From the NCBI RefSeq assembly GCF_017591435.1, contig NC_059299.1, positions 11,349,317 to 11,413,316 on the forward strand: a stretch of DNA of 64,000 nucleotides, read 5' to 3'. Made by a program: the position numbers and the translations under genes. This document shows positions 58,077 through 64,000 of the stretch, one piece after another. The first letter of the stretch is position 1. Every line of letters starts with the position of its first letter. Under the pieces are notes generated by a model. The model was not told where the DNA came from. It ran no database searches and saw only the letters and a program-made list of their open reading frames with translations. The stretch is from Portunus trituberculatus (lineage: Eukaryota; Arthropoda; Malacostraca; Decapoda; Portunidae).

Positions 58077-58079
<3 letters not shown>

Positions 58080-58141
<62 letters not shown>
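58080..58141. repeat. (TC)n microsatellite
   Basis: About 62 bp. Confidence 0.92.
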
Positions 58142-58144
<3 letters not shown>

Positions 58145-58389
58145 CCTCCTTACCTTCATTCCTATCATGAGGCTGAGAGTTGAAAAAAGAAAAGAAAAAC
58201 AAGAGGCACATCCCCTTAGAAGTCTATTTCCACTTGATAAACGACACGAGACACATTTCTCAAGCTTTTACCTCCACGCCTGCCTGGACACTCGCCAAAG
58301 GTACTACTGACGGAGCTATGCATTTATTTACTCCCTGCCTCCGCTCCTTTCCTATCGCCTCTGCTAGTACCATGCTTCGACTACTAAAG

Positions 58390-58868
58390 CCTTATATTCT
58401 GATACACTTCTGCGCCGGACCTCTCCACTGTATTCAGAAGGCTCTAGTTAAAGCAATGGTAGTTTTTAAGGGTGTTTTTTTTTATGGTTCTAGTGGAAGA
58501 TTGATAACGTTTCTATATTAAAAAGGAATACGTTAGAGAAACCCGGTTACTTAAACACTTCTGCGTTGCACCTCCACTATTAAAAAGGCTCCAGTTGAAG
58601 TGATACAAGTAATTAAGGGTGTTTTTATGGTTCTAGTGGAAGATTAATGACTTTCCTATATCAAAAAGGGAAACAGTCCTAGAAATCTGACTACTTAAAG
58701 CGCATATTCTGAAACAGTTCTGTGTCGCACCTCCACTATACATAAAAGGTTCTAGTTGAAGTAAAACGAGTTGTTGAAGTATTTTCATAGTTATAATGGA
58801 AGGTTTTATAACATTTCTACATTTTCAAAAGGGTAATCATCTCTGTAACCTTTGAAAATAGAAGCGGT
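58390..58868 (+). mobile_element. ~205-bp inverted-repeat MITE, three tandem copies (G)
   Basis: Starts at about 58393, 58554 and 58692, each with ACACTTCTGCGC/ACTTCTGCGTTGCACC/CAGTTCTGTGTCGCACC, a (G/T)CTCTAGTTGAAG or GCTCCAGTTGAAG core and TTATGGTTCTAGTGGAAG. Only the last keeps the AACCTTTGAAAATAG end. Confidence 0.6.
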
Positions 58869-59345
58869 GATGAAGGAAAGACTTATAGATTATTATCAGC
58901 CTTTACACCTGCAACACCCTTTCTTTGCCTCCCGCATGTCTCTAGTCTCTTGGATGGTGCCCGATGCAGACTCGTGTAAGCGGGCGCGTTGTCGTTTACG
59001 GGTACGTGTCACAATGTTGATTTCACGAAAGAGAAATCCCCCTTCTATTTGGATCTGCACTCATGAATACAATCAGCATAAATCAGACACACACACACAC
59101 ACACGCGCCCGCCCGCCTAGCTAAAACATCAAGAATTCATAAGGATAAGGGGAACGATTGGAGAGGACTGCACTGCCACTCCGAGACAGAATGCATTATC
59201 TCCCCATGACGACGACGACTACCACCACCACCACCACCACCACCAGCGTCAACACAGCCTCTCCTCTCGCCGTGAAAACCGAGGTCCCAAAATCGTGGGT
59301 CTCGGTGCTATTACATGATAACACGGCACAATTATTTCAGGGGTC

Positions 59346-59850
<505 letters not shown>

Positions 59851-59916
59851 CGAGCCAGAGCACCGCAGCGAGCACACAGGGGGACGATCAAGGCGAGGCT
59901 GGTGGTGAAAGGGACC

Positions 59917-60113
59917 GCATTCTGAAACACTTCCGCGCCGCACCTCCGCTACTCTGAAAAGGCTCTAGTTGAAGTTACACGGGTTTCATTTAGTGCGTTT
60001 TTACGGTTCTAGTGGCAGATTAACAATATTTCTCCATTACTAACACAAACACTCTTAAACACACGCCGTATCACCTTTGGAAATAAGAATGAGAGAGCAG
60101 CGTTTCTGAGTAA
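59917..60113 (+). mobile_element. ~205-bp inverted-repeat MITE, copy H
   Basis: GCATTCTGAAACACTTCCGC at the left and GAGAGCAGCGTTTCTGAGTA at the right, with the GGCTCTAGTTGAAGTTACAC core. It is one of the most complete copies. Confidence 0.68.
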
Positions 60114-60419
60114 TGGAATCAACACAGCCCCAACACTCGATTAAAGGAGATTCATGTCTGGCTGGAGAAACACATTGGAAGGCCAGACCATCGATAGCGT
60201 CAGGACTGCCCCGCGCGTCCCTGGAAGACCCCCCGAGCCCCTGAAGAGCACTGAACGTCACGGGGCGAATCCTCTCGCCTGCCAAGGACCCACCGAGGAG
60301 CTGTAGTCGCTGATAACGGAGTAATTCAGTCGCAACAAGAGCAGCAGGCAAGGGCTCGCCACGCCGCCCCGCCTCCACGCGCTATAAATCTGACTAACCA
60401 TCGGATTTCACTCAAGATT

Positions 60420-60740
60420 TTACCGCGTGTTGTGAGTTGATGCTTCTTCTTTTTCTTCGTTTTTTCTTTTCTTCTTGTTTTTCGTTTCTTCTTTTTGTTT
60501 TTCGTTTCTTTTTCTTGTTTTTCGCTCTTTGTCTTCTTGCTCTTCTTTGTTCTTCGCTTTCTTTGTCTTGTTCTTTTTCTTGTCTTGTTCTTATTCTGTT
60601 TTTGGTTCTAATTTTGTTTTTTTTTGTTGTTCCTTTGTTTTCTTCTTCTCTTTTCTCCTCCTCCTCCTTCTCTCCTCCTCCTCTTCCTCTTCCTCTTTCT
60701 CTTCCTCCTCTTCCTCCTCCTCTCCCTCCCCATTCTCCCT
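60420..60740 (+). repeat. Pyrimidine-rich (TTCTTG/CTCCTC) tract
   Basis: About 320 bp of C/T with G-containing CTTGTT units, then CTCCTC units. Confidence 0.6.
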
Positions 60741-60827
60741 ACAGTCAGATGTTGGAACAGTGCACGAGTCTCCTGCAGTAGTTGCGGTCCCTTACACCTT
60801 CCTCCGTGACTCATTGTATAAAAAAAA

Positions 60828-61295
60828 GTCTTATCCCACGAACATTATTGGGCAGGACTGGTGGAGGTGCCGTTTTGGTGATGTGGTTTGGTGAGTGGAT
60901 GGTGTGGAAAATACGTCCTTCAAACCGTAAAATCTCATAAAGAAGAGCTCATTATATAAAAAAATGTCTTATCCCACGAACATTACTGGGCAGGACTAGT
61001 GAAGGTGGTGTTTGGTGATGTGGCTGGGTTGGTGATGTGGCTTGGTGAGTAGATGGTGTGGAAAATATGTTCCTCAACCCGTAAAATCCCATAAAAAAAC
61101 CTCATTGTACTATAAAAAAAAGCCTTATCTCACGAACATTACTGGGCATGACTAGTGGAGGTGGTGTTTGGTGATGTGGTTTGGCGAGTGGATGGTGTGG
61201 AAAATACATCCTTCAACCCGTAAAAAACTCGTATTGTAATGTCTTATCGCATGAATATTACAGGGCAGGATTAGTGTGGTTTGGTGAGTGGATAG
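60828..61295 (+). repeat. Minisatellite, four copies of a ~120-155-bp unit
   Basis: Units begin at 60828, 60965, 61122 and 61240 with GTCTTATCCCACGAACATTA-like sequence. They continue GGGCAGGACT.GTG and end GGTGTGGAAAATACGTCC...CCCGTAAAA. Confidence 0.82.
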
Positions 61296-61507
61296 TGAGG
61301 AACTGTGGATGTGATGGAAAGATGTGGATTGAATGGTGCAGCTTTGATGAGGAGACAGCGTTGGTGGGTGGATGACGTTGCGGTGTGATGGACAGAGGTA
61401 GATAAGGGAAATGATGGATGGAATGAGTGGATAAGAACGTTTTGGTGGATAGAAGTACATAAATGATGGAACAGAGGATGAGATATATGAGGTGTGCATG
61501 AATGAAA

Positions 61508-61510
61508 GTA

Positions 61511-61563
<53 letters not shown>

Positions 61564-61735
61564 CACCACCACTACTACTACTACTACAACCACCACCACC
61601 AATACTACAGCTACTACCGCTACTACTACTACCACCACTACTACCACTAATACAACTGTTACAACAACAACAACAACTACTACAACTACTACTACTACTA
61701 CAACTACTACTACTACTACTACATCACCACCACTA
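61508..61735. repeat. (CTA)n/(CCA)n/(CAA)n trinucleotide array
   Basis: About 228 bp of alternating CTA, CCA and CAA units, encoding a poly-Thr frame by chance. Confidence 0.92.
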
Positions 61736-61739
61736 GCTT

Positions 61740-63160
61740 AGGCCTACACATAGAAAGGTAAAGAAAACCCGTCACTCAATAAGGAAAAGGAGAGAGCAAG
61801 TGAGGCAACGAGTAGAGAGAAACAGGAGTCACATTACACGCAGGGGCTTACAGGGAAACACGACACTGCCCTCCTCACAATGTCCTAAATATGGGGAAAC
61901 AGAAAACGGTAGCGTGTTTCTTGCTGGAGAGGGAAAATGGGCGACTGGAAGAAAGTTGGTGATCATTCTCGTCTTATAACCTTGAGGCAGGAGAGGTATT
62001 AAGGTGAGGCAGGTTGTGTGTATATCAGCGCTGGGTGAAGATAAAAAATGTAGCCAGTAAGTTCAGAAAAAAGGGATGGAATAAGGAAAAAAGAAAATGT
62101 GCAGAGTTGTTTCATGAAATAAGGAGTGAAATCAAAGTGTTTATAGTAAAAATGAATAGAATAGATGAATAGATAATAAAAAGGGTGTGTATAAAATTAG
62201 AAGAGAAGAAAAAAGCTACAGAAGGGAATGGAAGACAGTAAGAATTGACAAAATATAGTTAGGATACATAAAACATATCAGTGGGTAACAAATCTAATAG
62301 ATTGGTAAAAATAAAAATAAAAACTTTCTATATTTACACATCCTTTCAAAGTAAAGGATAGGAAGAATGAGCAACATATAGGAACATAGAATGAATAGAA
62401 AAAAACAAAAACAAAAGAGGAGTCAAAGGAATAGAATATGAGATGTTAAGAACGAGTAAAACATAAGGAGTAAAAATGTGGCATTAATGAATGAAAGAAA
62501 AAAGTATATATATAACAAGGATGGATGCAAAGACAACAGTCACAACACGAACACACCAGTGACATAAAAAGATAAATTAAAATATATGGATAAGTATAGC
62601 TAGAACGAACAAAAAAAAAGGGGGAAAAACAGCAAAAGAAAAAAAAAAGATGAGTTGATAAAAAGACCCAAAACAACAACAGCACATTAGTGGCACACAA
62701 AGTGAACACAATCCATCAAACAAGTCAGAGGAGACGAAAATAAATCCTTTGAATCTGCCGTGTCTACAGAGCGTCTATAAGGGCTTGTGTGGAGCTTCTG
62801 CCAGCACCAACACCCTCCTTAGGCATGAAAGCCCCACTACAGGAAGGGAACGAGCAGCCTTTGATTTCACCAGCTCGAAAAGTACTCTGAGCCCTGCGTG
62901 GGTGGAGTCGGCTTGCATACGAGAGGCGCCCCCAAGTCCAAACAGGGAGAGGAGAGGCCCTTTGAGTCTGACAGAAGGGGAGTGTTCCAGGGGCGCCCTT
63001 CGTGGAATTGATATGATGAGTAGGGGGTGAATAATGTCCACTTAGATATGAGTGTTGTGTGGAGTGGTGTGGAGTGCAGGGGAGGAAGCTTAATGGTGTT
63101 GCTTATAGTTAGGTAGAACATATATGTAATGGCATTAATTGTGGAGTAAATGTGCACATG
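61740..63160. other. A-rich sequence, no gene recognised
   Basis: 61,950-62,750 is A/G-rich with no motif. 62,749-63,030 is more balanced and has a 93-codon plus-strand frame (TTGRERAAFDFTSSKSTLSP) without recognised homology or clear splice sites. Confidence 0.4.
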
Positions 63161-63347
63161 GTAATACTTTTAAAGGCCTGTCCAGATCGGCAGGCATTCC
63201 CTCTAGCAGTTTGACGGGCAAACCGTTAAATTCCCGAGTGCCCATCGAACGAGAAATCACCAAGGCGGTGCCCGGTAGCTGGAGCTCTGACCCTGTCAGA
63301 CCTAAGTTGATATAGTGAACCCATAGCTAGCTTGCCTCCCACATTCC

Positions 63348-63650
63348 ATGTCATTGTACCACGGTTCACATCTCACCATGTCCAAACCAGAGAACCATAG
63401 TGAACCACCTACAATTAATTGGTCTAAAGCACTGACGAGCACGTTGAATGATCTTTTTCATCGGAATCCATGTCTATGGAATGTGAAACTGAACTCGTTA
63501 TGTAAACAAACACATAACAGCATTGAAGGCCATTGCTGCAGAGATGAGAGAATTTGATACTGCCGCTACAACGGATATCATCAAAAGAAAACTTGGATAT
63601 ACGTGTACTGTACTGCAAAGCCGAATATGTACGTACATCCCCTTGCTAAA
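63348..63650 (+). pseudogene. MADF-domain-like protein remnant of a DNA transposon, frameshifted
   Basis: From ATG 63378 the frame reads MSKPENHSEPPTINWSKALT then LFHRNPCLWNVKL. After a shift near 63,490 it continues RYVNKHITALKAIAAEMREF then DIIKRKLGYTC. The L...P.LWN...Y.N...K..AL..IA.E pattern fits MADF/Myb-type DNA-binding proteins, which are the accessory proteins of PIF/Harbinger elements. Upstream GGCCTGTCCAGATCGGCAGG (63,175) could be a terminus. The rest lies towards or beyond the right edge. Confidence 0.45.
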
Positions 63651-64000
63651 AATCGCAGCGTTGCTTCTAAACGAGTTTCTGCTGTTATGCTGCCTCTGTT
63701 TGTGCCTTTTTCATTATGTATGGCTCTATTTTTGCTAGCAAAGTATAGAAAGTGTTTACGCTCACTCATTTTTTGAAATCTACCTCATGACCATCTTTAG
63801 TGCATGGAGTATTGTTGTACGGCTTCCATCAACATTTCTTTCCTGGAGTCAATCTTTGCGCCATATTCTTTTCTTTTCTCTATACACAAAGCAATTATCA
63901 CGCATCACAATATTTTTTTCTTAGTAATGGTAAGCACCATGCTTATCGTACCGCACTCCACACGCTACTGGACCTTGCTTGGCATTGCCGTGCACGCCCG

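Noticed and set aside
60055..60378. 107-codon minus-strand frame
   Set aside because: No motif. Part of it is the ~205-bp MITE and the rest lacks splice support.

Overview
The window looks like nuclear DNA of a decapod crustacean, most likely a crab. It is intron-rich and saturated with long di- and trinucleotide microsatellites ((CA)n, (GA)n, (TA)n, (TAG)n). It also carries tRNA-derived SINEs, CR1/jockey-like and RTE-like LINE remnants, and MITEs of several superfamilies. Species cannot be fixed from sequence alone. No bacterial-type operons, CRISPR arrays or viral genes were seen.

Left part (1-8,200). Six coding exons of a geranylgeranyl diphosphate synthase gene (GGPS1 type) run on the minus strand, from a start codon at 6,074 down to 176. 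The last ~50 residues lie beyond the left edge. Both Asp-rich motifs are present and all exon phases join. The introns hold LINE fragments on both strands. The start codon is about 2.1 kb from that of the next gene, which is divergent.

Centre (8,181-31,755). A complete 19-exon gene on the plus strand encodes a 702-residue homologue of DNAI7/CASC1, an axonemal dynein intermediate-chain-like protein. Every junction keeps the frame; 17 introns are GT-AG and one is best explained as GC-AG. An RFX X-box-like motif lies 156 bp before the start codon. Because decapod sperm lack flagella, an intact gene for a motile-cilium protein points to sensory cilia (an inference). Several splice donors run straight into GT or GA microsatellites, and a 34-bp exon sits inside a trinucleotide-repeat block. 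Introns contain a PIF/Harbinger derivative, SINEs, a LINE, a hAT MITE and an inverted-repeat MITE family.

Right part (31,756-64,000). This is mostly repeats, with few supportable genes: a frameshifted fragment of a DExH-box helicase (TDRD9/spindle-E-like) near 39.6-39.8 kb; an unrecognised candidate gene start near 40.7 kb; and a minus-strand terminal exon near 48.5 kb coding a hydrophobic, GPI-signal-like tail. It also holds a second hAT-like element, a SINE/GT composite array (52.3-53.1 kb), TTAA-flanked piggyBac-like MITEs, a ~2.7 kb pyrimidine-rich tract (54.6-57.3 kb), a minisatellite (60.8-61.3 kb) and a MADF-like transposon remnant at the right end.

Exon coordinates were derived by hand from reading frame, splice consensus and similarity to remembered family sequences. 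They should be confirmed with RNA data.
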